From: Entomomonas moraniae
Lineage (GTDB): Bacteria; Pseudomonadota; Gammaproteobacteria; Pseudomonadales; Pseudomonadaceae
Direction: 5' to 3'
NCBI RefSeq assembly: GCF_003991975.1
Contig: NZ_CP029822.1
Location: 62,001-126,000 of the forward strand
Length of the DNA stretch: 64,000 nucleotides
Shown: one piece after another, positions 1-6,939 of the stretch
How positions within the stretch are numbered: the first letter of the stretch is position 1
How the letters are laid out: every line of letters begins with the position of its first letter
Made by a program: the position numbers and the translations under genes
Notes under the pieces: generated by a model
What the model was told of the DNA's origin: nothing
Database searches by the model: none
The model's input: the letters and a program-made list of their open reading frames with translations, nothing else

Positions 1-1
1 T

Positions 2-847
2 GTTGGTAATAAGCATACTCTCTATGACGCACTTATTAAGTATCGTGACGAAATTGCCAGTAAAAAGAAAAGCGTTAAATGGTTAACCACTAAAATAAAT
101 AATTTTATAGATACTCTGCCTTTTGTTGGCGAGCTAATTACTAGCATTAAACCTGTACAGTATGCAGAATTTAGAGATAAAAGATTAAAAACAGTCAAGA
201 ACTCAACCGTAATAAAAGAACTTGGCATCTTGTCCGTTGTTTACTCTAAGGCTATCAAAGAATGGGGATGGTGCTCCGTAAATCCTATTAGCAACATTGA
301 GAAGCCACGAAAGACAAAACATAGAAACCGCCTAATATCTAATGATGAAATAGACGCTATTCTATCTATTCTTGATTATAAAGAGGGCGACACGCCGACA
401 AGCAAGAAACAGGAATTAGCTTACATATTCTTAATCGCTATTGAAACAGCTATGCGGCAAGGTGAAATTCTATCTTTAACCTATGATGCTGTGTTTTTAG
501 ATAAACGTTTTGTTCATCTTGATAAAACGAAGAACGGAGATACTAGGGATGTGCCTTTATCCAATAGGGCCGTTTATTTATTTGAGCAAGTCCTTAAAAA
601 TAAGCATGAAGATAATAAGCTTTTTACGTTAAGTTCTGCCAGTGCCGATGCTATGTTTAGAAAGTACCGCAATAAATTAGGGATTAATGATCTACATTTT
701 CACGATACACGCCATGAAGCTATTACGCGCTTATCTAAAAAGCTTGGGGTTTTAGAACTGGCCAGAATGGTAGGACATAGAAATATAAGCCAGTTGATGA
801 CTTATTATAACGAGACAGCGGAGAGTTTAGCGAGTAAGTTAGGTTAA
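2..847 (+). CDS. int: Phage tyrosine integrase, 5' end cut by window edge
   Basis: This is a site-specific tyrosine recombinase that would integrate and excise the prophage. The reading frame is open from base 2, so the TTG at 230 is an internal codon and not a start; the N-terminal arm-binding part begins outside the window. The catalytic set is visible: Arg in AMRQGEIL, the HDTRH box (HxxR), GHRN, and the nucleophile Tyr in LMTYYNE near the C-terminus. The middle region looks like a core-binding SAM-like domain. It is transcribed into the prophage, so the left attachment site should lie to the left of base 1. The family call is firm; the integration site cannot be seen. Confidence 0.95.
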   Translation, partial: VGNKHTLYDALIKYRDEIASKKKSVKWLTTKINNFIDTLPFVGELITSIKPVQYAEFRDKRLKTVKNSTVIKELGILSVVYSKAIKEWGWCSVNPISNIEKPRKTKHRNRLISNDEIDAILSILDYKEGDTPTSKKQELAYIFLIAIETAMRQGEILSLTYDAVFLDKRFVHLDKTKNGDTRDVPLSNRAVYLFEQVLKNKHEDNKLFTLSSASADAMFRKYRNKLGINDLHFHDTRHEAITRLSKKLGVLELARMVGHRNISQLMTYYNETAESLASKLG

Positions 848-884
848 ACTTTAAAGAAGTATTATTTTATTGGAAAAGTTTTAA

Positions 885-1214
885 ATGGAAAATCTTGATA
901 TATACATTACCACTATGCCGTCAAGCAGGCCAGCAGATTATTATCTAAGCTGTTTAGGTGGTTCTGTATTTATAGATTTTAATAATTTAGGAAATAGAGT
1001 CAGTATTGTAAGAATATCTTTTGATGGTTATGGATGTTGTAATTTGGGAGTTGATACAATACCACTAGATGAGGAAGATTCTGCTGTCTTTAAGAAAAAT
1101 ATGAAATCAAAAAACTTTAACCAAAGGGTAATGTCTCTTATTGTTAGAAAAGCTATTTCGTTAAATGCATCACTAATTTGGACAGACGCTTTAAAGAAGT
1201 ATGAGCTTATTTGA
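885..1214 (+). CDS. Hypothetical protein, 109 aa
   Basis: I do not recognise this family. The ATG at 885 follows the integrase by 37 bases and has only a weak ribosome site. The protein is mixed alpha/beta in appearance, with a Gly/Cys-rich DGYGCC stretch in the middle and no signal peptide or membrane segment. It converges on the Cys-rich gene at 1222-1446, and the last codons of both genes lie in a perfect inverted repeat. It could be an accessory gene inserted next to the integrase. Confidence 0.5.
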   Translation: MENLDIYITTMPSSRPADYYLSCLGGSVFIDFNNLGNRVSIVRISFDGYGCCNLGVDTIPLDEEDSAVFKKNMKSKNFNQRVMSLIVRKAISLNASLIWTDALKKYELI

Positions 1215-1233
1215 TCACTACTCATACTTCTTT
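1193..1233. terminator. 13-bp perfect inverted repeat between convergent genes
   Basis: Positions 1193-1205 (AAAGAAGTATGAG) and 1221-1233 are exact reverse complements, separated by 15 bases. The two convergent genes stop inside the structure, so each C-terminus is coded by one arm. It resembles a bidirectional terminator, although the stem is AT-rich. Confidence 0.55.
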
Positions 1234-1446
1234 GCTATAACTGCCACAATGTAAGCAGTGTGTATAAGTTCCACATTTACCATCAACATCCAGATCAGGT
1301 TTGAAGTTTTTTGGATAGTACCCACTAGGTAAAAAGTTTATTCCACTGGTTATGTCATTCGGAATATGAAATCCAACATGAGGGGCTACGCCATAATAGG
1401 GATAAGCGCATTCCCCATCTTGTAGAGTACAATACTTGCAACCCAT
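1222..1446 (-). CDS. Small Cys-rich protein, probable zinc ribbon, 74 aa
   Basis: The protein has a CKYC pair at the N-terminus, a further Cys at about residue 13, and a CGTYTHCLHCG cluster near the C-terminus, which suggests a zinc-binding fold. The start at 1446 has an AGG-containing ribosome site and lies 2 bases after the stop of the upstream gene at 1449, so the two are probably translated together as the distal end of the leftward early operon. Small Cys-rich proteins are common in phage early regions. Its function is not known to me. Confidence 0.55.
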   Translation of the reverse strand: MGCKYCTLQDGECAYPYYGVAPHVGFHIPNDITSGINFLPSGYYPKNFKPDLDVDGKCGTYTHCLHCGSYSKEV

Positions 1447-1448
1447 AC

Positions 1449-1796
1449 CTACACCTTACTCTTATTGATTTTAAAGAAGTGCTTAACTTCACTAGCACGC
1501 CACGGCCCAGTTTTATAACGCGCTCTTTTACCACCGATGTTCTTAGGGAAGTTAGGGAGGGCAATAAGATTTCTTGCTGTTTTTGTTGGAACATTTAAAC
1601 CTTTTGCTATTTCGTAAGCATTTCGCCAGACGAGTGTTTCATCGTCTTGTTTGATGCTGGCTTCTTCGATATTTTGAAGCTTTTGCTTAACCTCTTGAAG
1701 CTCAACAATTAAAGGCTCTGTAATGATTTTAGCTAACTCATTAGCTAGGGCTAATATGTCGCTATTTGTCATGAACTGCTGCGGTTGTGTTTGCAT
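1449..1796 (-). CDS. Excisionase-like or HTH DNA-binding protein, 115 aa
   Basis: I chose the ATG at 1796 because GGAG sits 7 bases upstream; a TTG four codons earlier has no ribosome site. The N-terminal half is an amphipathic, coiled-coil-like helix. The C-terminal half (YEIAKGLNVPTKTARNLIALPNFPK, then an RARYKTGPWRASEVKHFF stretch) reads like a winged-helix domain of the excisionase/AlpA type, with a basic wing. Its place at the integrase end of the leftward operon fits a recombination directionality factor. Family assignment is by pattern only. Confidence 0.5.
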   Translation of the reverse strand: MQTQPQQFMTNSDILALANELAKIITEPLIVELQEVKQKLQNIEEASIKQDDETLVWRNAYEIAKGLNVPTKTARNLIALPNFPKNIGGKRARYKTGPWRASEVKHFFKINKSKV

Positions 1797-1808
1797 GCTA
1801 AACTCCAA

Positions 1809-1827
1809 GCCTGCCGTTAGGGCAGGC
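1809..1827 (-). promoter_or_regulatory. GC-rich hairpin just upstream of a ribosome site
   Basis: GCCTGCC (1809-1815) pairs with GGCAGGC (1821-1827) around a 5-base loop. On the minus strand the hairpin ends 2 bases before the GGAG ribosome site of the excisionase-like gene and has no T-run after it. This makes translational control or RNA processing at least as likely as termination. Confidence 0.45.
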
Positions 1828-1854
1828 GATTAATTAATTCAAAGATAAGGCGTT

Positions 1855-2307
1855 TTATTCTTCTAATAGCTCTGGTTGATCTTTTTCAGGTTTAATAATA
1901 TTCATATTGCCCATGTTTGCCGCTGCATCAGCAAGCACGATTAAACAAGTTCCGCCGCCTGCATGTTCAATTAAGGCCAGTTTGTTTTCACTGCTACAGC
2001 CTGCAACTTTAATTTTTAACTCTAAACCCGCTTTTGCATTAACTTGCTCAACAACACCACTAATAATTGGCTTGCCTTCACTAGCAATTAAACGGACTGC
2101 ATTTTTTACCGCTTTAGAAACATTTTCTCTTGCGCGGTCTATTACATCGCGTTGCTTTGCTTCTGGCATTTTTTGCCATACGTCAGGCATTGCTTTAAAT
2201 TCCTGAATAACCAACTGCATTAATGATTCCCCGATGGTATGAGTTGTCATTTCCTCAATAGTTGGTTCTTGTTGTTCGGTTACTTGATCTTTCTTTGTGT
2301 TAGCCAT
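1855..2307 (-). CDS. Conserved-type phage early protein, 150 aa
   Basis: I do not recognise the family. The protein has a charged N-terminus, a helical central part (residues 25-75) and a C-terminal segment with the distinctive HAGGGTCLIVLADA stretch. It lies downstream of recT and the RecE-like nuclease in the leftward operon, so a role beside recombination or replication is a fair guess from position only. No membrane segment or signal peptide is visible. Confidence 0.5.
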   Translation of the reverse strand: MANTKKDQVTEQQEPTIEEMTTHTIGESLMQLVIQEFKAMPDVWQKMPEAKQRDVIDRARENVSKAVKNAVRLIASEGKPIISGVVEQVNAKAGLELKIKVAGCSSENKLALIEHAGGGTCLIVLADAAANMGNMNIIKPEKDQPELLEE

Positions 2308-2353
2308 AATTAAACTCTCTCTTTGGTTAAAATTACTACTTAGTTAATGGGTA

Positions 2354-3211
2354 TTACTTGCCTTTGTCGTAGGTTGGTACTGGCTCTTTTTCAGGCTGTA
2401 ATATCTCTCCCGTGTTAAGGTCTACTTGCTCAGCCTGCTGATGTTCTAGTTCTGGCGTTTCTTCGACGTGGCTATAATCTGTTTCTATAAAGTCGTCTTG
2501 AATGCCTAGATCAACATTTTCATCATGAATAACGGCTTCTAGGTACTCAGTGCTAACGGGTAGATATTTAAATAAACGGCGTATGACGGTTTTCTTTGCC
2601 ATTTCTTCATAATGAGTAAACCAAGGGCTATTGCGTGCTTTTGATAGCGCTCTGATTTTGTCAACTTGCGGTTTGCTCATGACTTCAAATTGAACGCCAC
2701 CATCTTTTAGATTAGCGACTGCGTAGACAAAAACTAATGCGCCGCGGTCATCATCAAAAGATGGCTTGTGTTCAATATTTGGGTGAAGTCCTAGCGTATA
2801 ATCAAATTGATCTTTTTCATAAACCGCAATAGCTGAGAGGCTCACTATTTGACCTGATCGTCTGGCTAGGTCAATCATGCCGCGATAACCGATAATAAAT
2901 TGGCATTCGGTAATGCCTTTTGTGTTGTTTTTAAATGGGATTAAATAGCAGTGTCCTAATGTTCCGCTAGGCTCTAGTCCTAATTGAGAGGCTTGCATAA
3001 TAGCACTTAAAAAACTTGCTTTATCACAGGTTGCTAGTTGTGGGTTTTTTCTTAACTCAGTCGTGATAATTCTAATCATACGATCTGGCTTGATATGTTT
3101 AGGAAGTGCATGAGCAATCTGAGCTTTCATTTTGTCGTCATTGATAAATGATGCTAGCGTGGCTGGCTTTGCTGTTTTTTCTGCTAATGGATTAATAGCG
3201 GATGTGGTCAT
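2354..3211 (-). CDS. recT: RecT family single-strand annealing protein
   Basis: This is a phage recombinase that anneals complementary single strands and works with a 5'-3' exonuclease. At 285 aa it is close to the usual RecT size. The core is typical: FLSAIMQASQLGLEPSG near residues 66-82, GHCYLIPF, the IGYRGMIDLARRSG signature near 108-121, and the KARNSPWFTHYEEMAKKTVIRRLFKYLP region near 190-217. The C-terminus is acidic and variable. The gene follows the RecE-like nuclease with a 4-base gap, giving the usual exonuclease plus annealer pair. The assignment is firm. Confidence 0.96.
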   Translation of the reverse strand: MTTSAINPLAEKTAKPATLASFINDDKMKAQIAHALPKHIKPDRMIRIITTELRKNPQLATCDKASFLSAIMQASQLGLEPSGTLGHCYLIPFKNNTKGITECQFIIGYRGMIDLARRSGQIVSLSAIAVYEKDQFDYTLGLHPNIEHKPSFDDDRGALVFVYAVANLKDGGVQFEVMSKPQVDKIRALSKARNSPWFTHYEEMAKKTVIRRLFKYLPVSTEYLEAVIHDENVDLGIQDDFIETDYSHVEETPELEHQQAEQVDLNTGEILQPEKEPVPTYDKGK

Positions 3212-3215
3212 TTTG

Positions 3216-4013
3216 TTACTCCAGATTTAAATTTAATGTTTCGATTGCGCCCCAATTGCCAGTGCGCTTGCATTCGGAAAAAGTGCTAATGTTTTCTAAA
3301 TAGATTTGTTCCCCTTGGGTTTTGGCTTCTATAGGTAATTCAAAAATTCTCACTGGATAACGACCACAGTTCAGAGAGGTTGAAACAACCACAAATAAAA
3401 AACGGGTTAATGATTCACTGAAATGTGCTTTAAATCCTGCGCTATACCAAGCGTCTTGGACGTGATAACGGTATTCAATAAACGATTTATTAATTCGGTT
3501 AAGCTCGCTAGTGGTTTTAATATCAACTAGGCAACTACTATCGATGAGTAATTTATCTGGCCTACACTTTGCTAGTTCTCCAGTTGTTTCCTCATTCCAA
3601 TAGATAGAGGTTTCAACCTCTCCATTAGCTTCTATTAGCCACTTGATATGCGGGTGAGCTAATGCACTATCTCTCATTAAAAATAGTTTTTTATAATCTT
3701 CTTTCGTAATGGGTATTCTGCCGTTTAACTGGCTTTCGAAATCAGCCCAAGCTTCTTTGCCTTTTATTGTGTTGCGTGGTGAGTTTTCAGGACTAACAGC
3801 AAACCTATCATTAAAAGTATCAGGCTCTAAAATTAACGTATGGAAAGCGGTACCAATATCTAACGCCTTTCTATTATCTTCATCATAAGGTGCGTTTTTA
3901 CTCCACAAATACAAAGCAGGGGATTGATCAATTAAATCTAATCCGCTTTTACTGATCCCCTCACTCGCGTGATAATCAGTATTGCTAATATCTTTGTAAT
4001 AGCCTGCTTGCAT
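3216..4013 (-). CDS. RecE-type PD-(D/E)XK exonuclease (exodeoxyribonuclease VIII-like)
   Basis: This is the probable 5'-3' exonuclease partner of RecT. It has only the nuclease part of RecE (265 aa), as in many phages. Visible landmarks are YHASEGISKSGLDLIDQSP near the N-terminus, LDIGTAFHTLILEP near 50-63, RPDKLLIDSSCLVDIKTT near 150-167 (the D...DIK of the PD-(D/E)XK core) and YRYHVQDAWYSAGF (the QxxxY motif). It is co-transcribed with recT. The family call (the DUF3799/RecE C-terminal type) is strong. Confidence 0.9.
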   Translation of the reverse strand: MQAGYYKDISNTDYHASEGISKSGLDLIDQSPALYLWSKNAPYDEDNRKALDIGTAFHTLILEPDTFNDRFAVSPENSPRNTIKGKEAWADFESQLNGRIPITKEDYKKLFLMRDSALAHPHIKWLIEANGEVETSIYWNEETTGELAKCRPDKLLIDSSCLVDIKTTSELNRINKSFIEYRYHVQDAWYSAGFKAHFSESLTRFLFVVVSTSLNCGRYPVRIFELPIEAKTQGEQIYLENISTFSECKRTGNWGAIETLNLNLE

Positions 4014-4019
4014 GGCTAT

Positions 4020-4220
4020 TTACCCCTTTACATTGATTTGCTTAACGTTGTTATCTAGCCTTGACTCTTGTAGCCATAAAAAGGCTTTGGCTTCGGCTGG
4101 TGTAATGGTTAATGGATCAATCTTTTTAAGATTGCTGTTAATTACTACTTGATTGCTATCATTGGTTAACTCAATGATTACGCTGTTTCTGAGCATCCAG
4201 TAGGCTAGTTTTCTGAGCAT
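4020..4220 (-). CDS. Small phage early protein, 66 aa
   Basis: This is a short ORF in the leftward operon, 6 bases upstream of the RecE-like gene. A GGGAG site lies about 9 bases before the ATG at 4220. The first 15 residues are hydrophobic and basic, but I do not call a membrane helix. The family is unknown to me; position and ribosome site support it as a real gene. Confidence 0.5.
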   Translation of the reverse strand: MLRKLAYWMLRNSVIIELTNDSNQVVINSNLKKIDPLTITPAEAKAFLWLQESRLDNNVKQINVKG

Positions 4221-4235
4221 GGTTGTTGCTCCCTG

Positions 4236-4412
4236 TTAAAAGTTATCAATAGCGCGAGACAGGGTTTCAAGGCTGTTTTTGACATTAGCCCCATTGATCG
4301 GCATTGATATTCGAGTTGGTGATCGACCAAGGTTTTTATCGTTATGAACCACTACACTGATGTAGAGGTCCTTTTGTTTTGCTTCTTCGATTAGCTTGAT
4401 TAGTTCGTTCAT
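4236..4412 (-). CDS. Small phage early protein, 58 aa
   Basis: The frame is open further upstream, but the ATG at 4412 has an AAGGAA site 6 bases before it and the upstream part overlaps another small gene, so I start here. The product begins MNELIKLIEEAK and has a basic C-terminal half with a SRAIDNF end. It lies in the leftward operon. No family is recognised. Confidence 0.5.
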   Translation of the reverse strand: MNELIKLIEEAKQKDLYISVVVHNDKNLGRSPTRISMPINGANVKNSLETLSRAIDNF

Positions 4413-4423
4413 GATCAATTCCT

Positions 4424-4504
4424 TTAAACTGCATAAATAACAATTGCCCAGACAACCAGCGCTGACCAAAGAGCGCCCATAACGATATTTAGTAACGTTT
4501 CCAT
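4424..4504 (-). CDS. 26-aa single-span membrane peptide
   Basis: The frame 4504-4424 codes for METLLNIVMGALWSALVVWA followed by IVIYAV and a stop. It is almost entirely one hydrophobic helix. Its ATG overlaps the TAA of the upstream gene (TAATG), the classic sign of translational coupling. It is too short for usual gene callers. A role in membrane binding, or as a small toxin or inhibitor, would be guesswork. Confidence 0.55.
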   Translation of the reverse strand: METLLNIVMGALWSALVVWAIVIYAV

Positions 4505-4866
4505 TAGTACCAACCCTCTGCGTGTCTTACTTCGTAGCCCAATATGTTGTAATCGTCTTGTTCTTCTCTAACTTGTTCTAGTGCTCCCTCATAAGCGAAA
4601 GGCTCTAGCATTCTTTGTGCAACTTCGTTGATTATTTTTAAATCTCTTTCTCTTCGAGACTCTGAAATAACACCTTTTAGGCGAGATTGTAGAAAGGTGT
4701 ATTGATCGTCTTTGCTATCTGCTTCAATAAATGCGTTTTCCGCTTCAATCCAGAACGTTTGCAGATCAACAACAACCTTGTGATCGATAACAACATCCTG
4801 GTTATCAATTAGGTTTTGGGTTTGTTCTTTAATCCAAGCGTCGATATGTGATTGTGTGATTTGCAT
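4504..4866 (-). CDS. First gene of the leftward early operon, 120 aa
   Basis: The frame extends 14 codons upstream to 4908, but that part covers the promoter and operator and has no ribosome site. The ATG at 4866 follows AAAGG by about 10 bases and is preferred. The protein is helical and strongly acidic, with an SRLKGVISESRRERDLK stretch in the middle. It is the promoter-proximal gene of the recombination operon and is coupled to the 26-aa peptide that follows. No family is recognised. Confidence 0.55.
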   Translation of the reverse strand: MQITQSHIDAWIKEQTQNLIDNQDVVIDHKVVVDLQTFWIEAENAFIEADSKDDQYTFLQSRLKGVISESRRERDLKIINEVAQRMLEPFAYEGALEQVREEQDDYNILGYEVRHAEGWY

Positions 4867-4899
4867 TTTTGAATCGCCTTTAATTCGTTTATTAATTAA

Positions 4900-4928
4900 A
4901 TAATACATATTCGAATTATAAAGGTCAA
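4900..4928 (-). promoter_or_regulatory. Leftward early promoter (PL-like)
   Basis: On the minus strand TTGACC (4928-4923) and TATTAT (4905-4900) are 17 bases apart, a near-consensus sigma-70 promoter placed to drive the recombination operon. A copy of the repressor operator fills the spacer, so cI-type repressor binding would block it. Confidence 0.75.
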
Positions 4929-4944
4929 TACATTAACGAATTGG
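4902..4944. promoter_or_regulatory. Left operator copies (OL-like)
   Basis: AATACATATTCGAATTAT at 4902-4919 matches a copy near cro (6711-6728, reverse strand) at 17 of 18 positions. A second, poorer copy at 4927-4944 matches 13 of 18 and lies 25 bases further on. The core ATTCGAAT is palindromic. Their position over the PL-like promoter marks them as probable cI/Cro binding sites. Confidence 0.65.
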
Positions 4945-5007
4945 TTTTTTGTTTTTTATATATTTACTTGAAAGATAAGGAGTTAAAATTTAATTATTTT
5001 GGAAATG

Positions 5008-5032
5008 AACTAGGGTAATTTTTACCCTAGTT
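5008..5032 (-). terminator. 10-bp perfect hairpin downstream of the lysogeny operon
   Basis: AACTAGGGTA (5008-5017) pairs perfectly with TACCCTAGTT (5023-5032) around a 5-base loop. It lies about 45 bases after the stop of the lipoprotein gene on the minus strand. There is no clear T-run after it, so it may be a weak terminator or an RNA 3' end stabiliser. Confidence 0.5.
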
Positions 5033-5077
5033 GAGAAGATTGACACCTAAATTAGTTTTATAAACTTATTGCTTTTG

Positions 5078-5971
5078 CTACAGTCCCTTTTTATACATGT
5101 TTATATTTGCTTTGCTTGCACAATCAAGATCAGAATCAAGAGAATAGTCTACGGCAATTATTGTATTATTTTTATTTTGGGGGGAAATAAATGGGTATAA
5201 GACAATAAGAGATATTCCATAATCACTGTTTATGTTGTGTGTTATAGATTCAGTCCATACATAAGAAAACACTCTAGCTGTTTTGTATTTTTTTAAAGTG
5301 TTCGCCCAGTCTTTTTTGTAAGCACCCTTTGACTCATCGAGAAAAAAGCCAGATCCATATTTATTTTCTAAAATATCTCTTAGCATATATATTATTTTTT
5401 GTGCTTCTGCTCCACCACTATCAGTTTCTATAGGGTTTGTAAATCCAGTTATAGAACATAATTTATCTTCTGTTGTATTGAACGTATAGATATAGGATGT
5501 AAAGAGTTTATTTTCGATTGGGGTGCTAAAGGATGAATAGGAATTATTCTTCTTATTAAACAAAACGATTCCCTTTTTAATTACATCTTTCTTGCTAAGG
5601 TCATTATGCAAACCAAAAGCTCCAAAATCAGCTTTTTTTATACTGTTTTCAGTCCACTGCACCATAAGACTTGCGGAGCATGAGGTAATACCTGTTAATG
5701 TGTCTCTATTAACGTTTATATGTCCTGAATCCAGGCTAGACGGTTCTATGGTTTTTTTTCTAATAGAAGCTTCTTTATTTGCCAAATTTATTATGTGATC
5801 ATTACATACATTAGACACGACTGTTTCATTTGGAATGAATTGATATTCTGAGTACTGTGTCGTGAGGTACAATCCGTTCTCCGTTTCTTTTATGCTTTGT
5901 GACGGAGAGGTCGAGTTGCTAGAGCATGATGAAATAATAATGGTTGATAGTATTAGAGCTACTTTCTTCAT
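5078..5971 (-). CDS. Prophage-encoded lipoprotein co-transcribed with the repressor
   Basis: The product starts with MKKVALILSTIIISSC, a lipoprotein signal with lipobox ISSC, so the mature protein is probably anchored in an envelope membrane. The remaining 280 residues contain several Cys and no family I recognise. The gene begins 3 bases after the repressor gene ends, with its AAAGGA ribosome site inside the last repressor codons, so it should be expressed during lysogeny. Lysogeny-expressed envelope lipoproteins of phages often block superinfection or change the host surface; that is the likeliest role here, by analogy only. Confidence 0.65.
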   Translation of the reverse strand: MKKVALILSTIIISSCSSNSTSPSQSIKETENGLYLTTQYSEYQFIPNETVVSNVCNDHIINLANKEASIRKKTIEPSSLDSGHINVNRDTLTGITSCSASLMVQWTENSIKKADFGAFGLHNDLSKKDVIKKGIVLFNKKNNSYSSFSTPIENKLFTSYIYTFNTTEDKLCSITGFTNPIETDSGGAEAQKIIYMLRDILENKYGSGFFLDESKGAYKKDWANTLKKYKTARVFSYVWTESITHNINSDYGISLIVLYPFISPQNKNNTIIAVDYSLDSDLDCASKANINMYKKGL

Positions 5972-5974
5972 TGT

Positions 5975-6643
5975 TTAAATCCTTTTTCCATTCCAAACAA
6001 ATAAAGCTTTGCCATGAATAACTAATTGCTGTAACTCCTCGTCCTTAATGTCGTAAGGTGGGTATTTGGCATTATCGGAGATCATGCGAATGCAGTTAGG
6101 TAGTATTTGCAACCGTTTTAAATAGAGTTTTTCCCCTAAGGTAAAAACATAAATTCCGTCAGCTATTAATGATCTGGCTTCATGATTAATTACTATGGGA
6201 TCTCCATCATTAAAAGTACCCTCCATGCTGTCGCCTATGCCCGTAATAATAGATAACTTACTGCTTTGAGTGATGTTAATTCCTTGGCGTATAAAAAAAT
6301 CTTTATCTACCGTAATGGTTATAACGGGTTGTTGATAGTCTGGCGGAAACTTACCAGCCCCCATTGATGCCTCAATATCAAATTGAGGGATTTCGATTAT
6401 GTTTTTATTACTTAATACTGAATTAGATCCTTGTTTTTTTGCCTCTTTCCCTGTCACAAGCCAAGTAAAGTCTAAGCTTAATGCTTTTGCAATACTTTCA
6501 ATTGAGTCGTTACGCGGGCTTTTCACATCTCCAGAGACGATTCTATGAATAGTTGGCTGCGGCACGCCGCTACGCCTTGCAAGTTCGCCCTCTGAGTAGC
6601 CTCTTGTTTTCATTGCTTCAAAAATTCTTTTGCCTATAGTCAT
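5975..6643 (-). CDS. CI-type phage repressor (HTH plus S24 peptidase)
   Basis: This is the prophage maintenance repressor. The N-terminal 65 residues are an HTH_XRE domain (GYSEGELARRSGVPQPTIHRIVSG). The C-terminal half is a LexA-like S24 domain with GDSMEGTFNDGDPIVI (catalytic Ser) and LYLKRLQI (catalytic Lys). An Ala-Gly pair in MGAGKFPPD is the expected self-cleavage site, so induction by RecA is predicted. I start at 6643 because GGATAGG lies 6 bases upstream; the ATG at 6658 has no ribosome site and lies inside an operator. It is divergent from cro. Confidence 0.92.
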   Translation of the reverse strand: MTIGKRIFEAMKTRGYSEGELARRSGVPQPTIHRIVSGDVKSPRNDSIESIAKALSLDFTWLVTGKEAKKQGSNSVLSNKNIIEIPQFDIEASMGAGKFPPDYQQPVITITVDKDFFIRQGINITQSSKLSIITGIGDSMEGTFNDGDPIVINHEARSLIADGIYVFTLGEKLYLKRLQILPNCIRMISDNAKYPPYDIKDEELQQLVIHGKALFVWNGKRI

Positions 6644-6651
6644 GTTTAACC

Positions 6652-6728
6652 TATCCATATTCGTATTAATAAAGTGTATTGCATTGATTAATTCAAATGT
6701 GTATTATTAAATAACTCGAATATGTATT
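6652..6728. promoter_or_regulatory. Lambda-like switch: three operators, PR-like and PRM-like promoters
   Basis: Copies of the AATACATATTCGAATTAT operator occur at 6652-6669, 6688-6705 (reverse) and 6711-6728 (reverse). On the plus strand TTGCAT (6679-6684) and TATTAT (6702-6707) with a 17-base spacer form a PR-like promoter for cro; the middle operator fills its spacer. On the minus strand TTGAAT (6696-6691) and TTTATT (6673-6668), again 17 apart, could be the repressor promoter. The layout matches a lambda OR. Confidence 0.7.
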
Positions 6729-6741
6729 TGTAGGTATAAAT

Positions 6742-6939
6742 ATGAATTATTTAACTGTTCAAGAAATGATTAAAGTAATCTTGTCCAAAAAAAAATACTC
6801 TCAGTACTCTTTAGCTAAAGAAGCAGGTACTTCACAGCCTACTATAAATAGGACTTTGAAAGGAGAAACAGCACCTAAATATAAATTAGGCAAAGCCATC
6901 GAAGCGCTTTACAACGAAGTGATGAGTAAGGGCGAATAA
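6742..6939 (+). CDS. cro: Cro-like HTH regulator, 65 aa
   Basis: This is a small DNA-binding protein with one HTH (YSQYSLAKEAGTSQPTINRTLKG, residues 19-41). Size, divergence from the repressor and location just after the PR-like promoter make it the Cro equivalent. Its stop overlaps the start of the replication gene by one base (TAATG), so translation is coupled. The role is inferred from context; the HTH itself is clear. Confidence 0.85.
   Translation: MNYLTVQEMIKVILSKKKYSQYSLAKEAGTSQPTINRTLKGETAPKYKLGKAIEALYNEVMSKGE

Noticed and set aside
230-847. Integrase start at the TTG at 230
   Set aside because: The same frame is open back to base 2 with integrase-like sequence, so 230 is internal and the gene is cut by the window edge.
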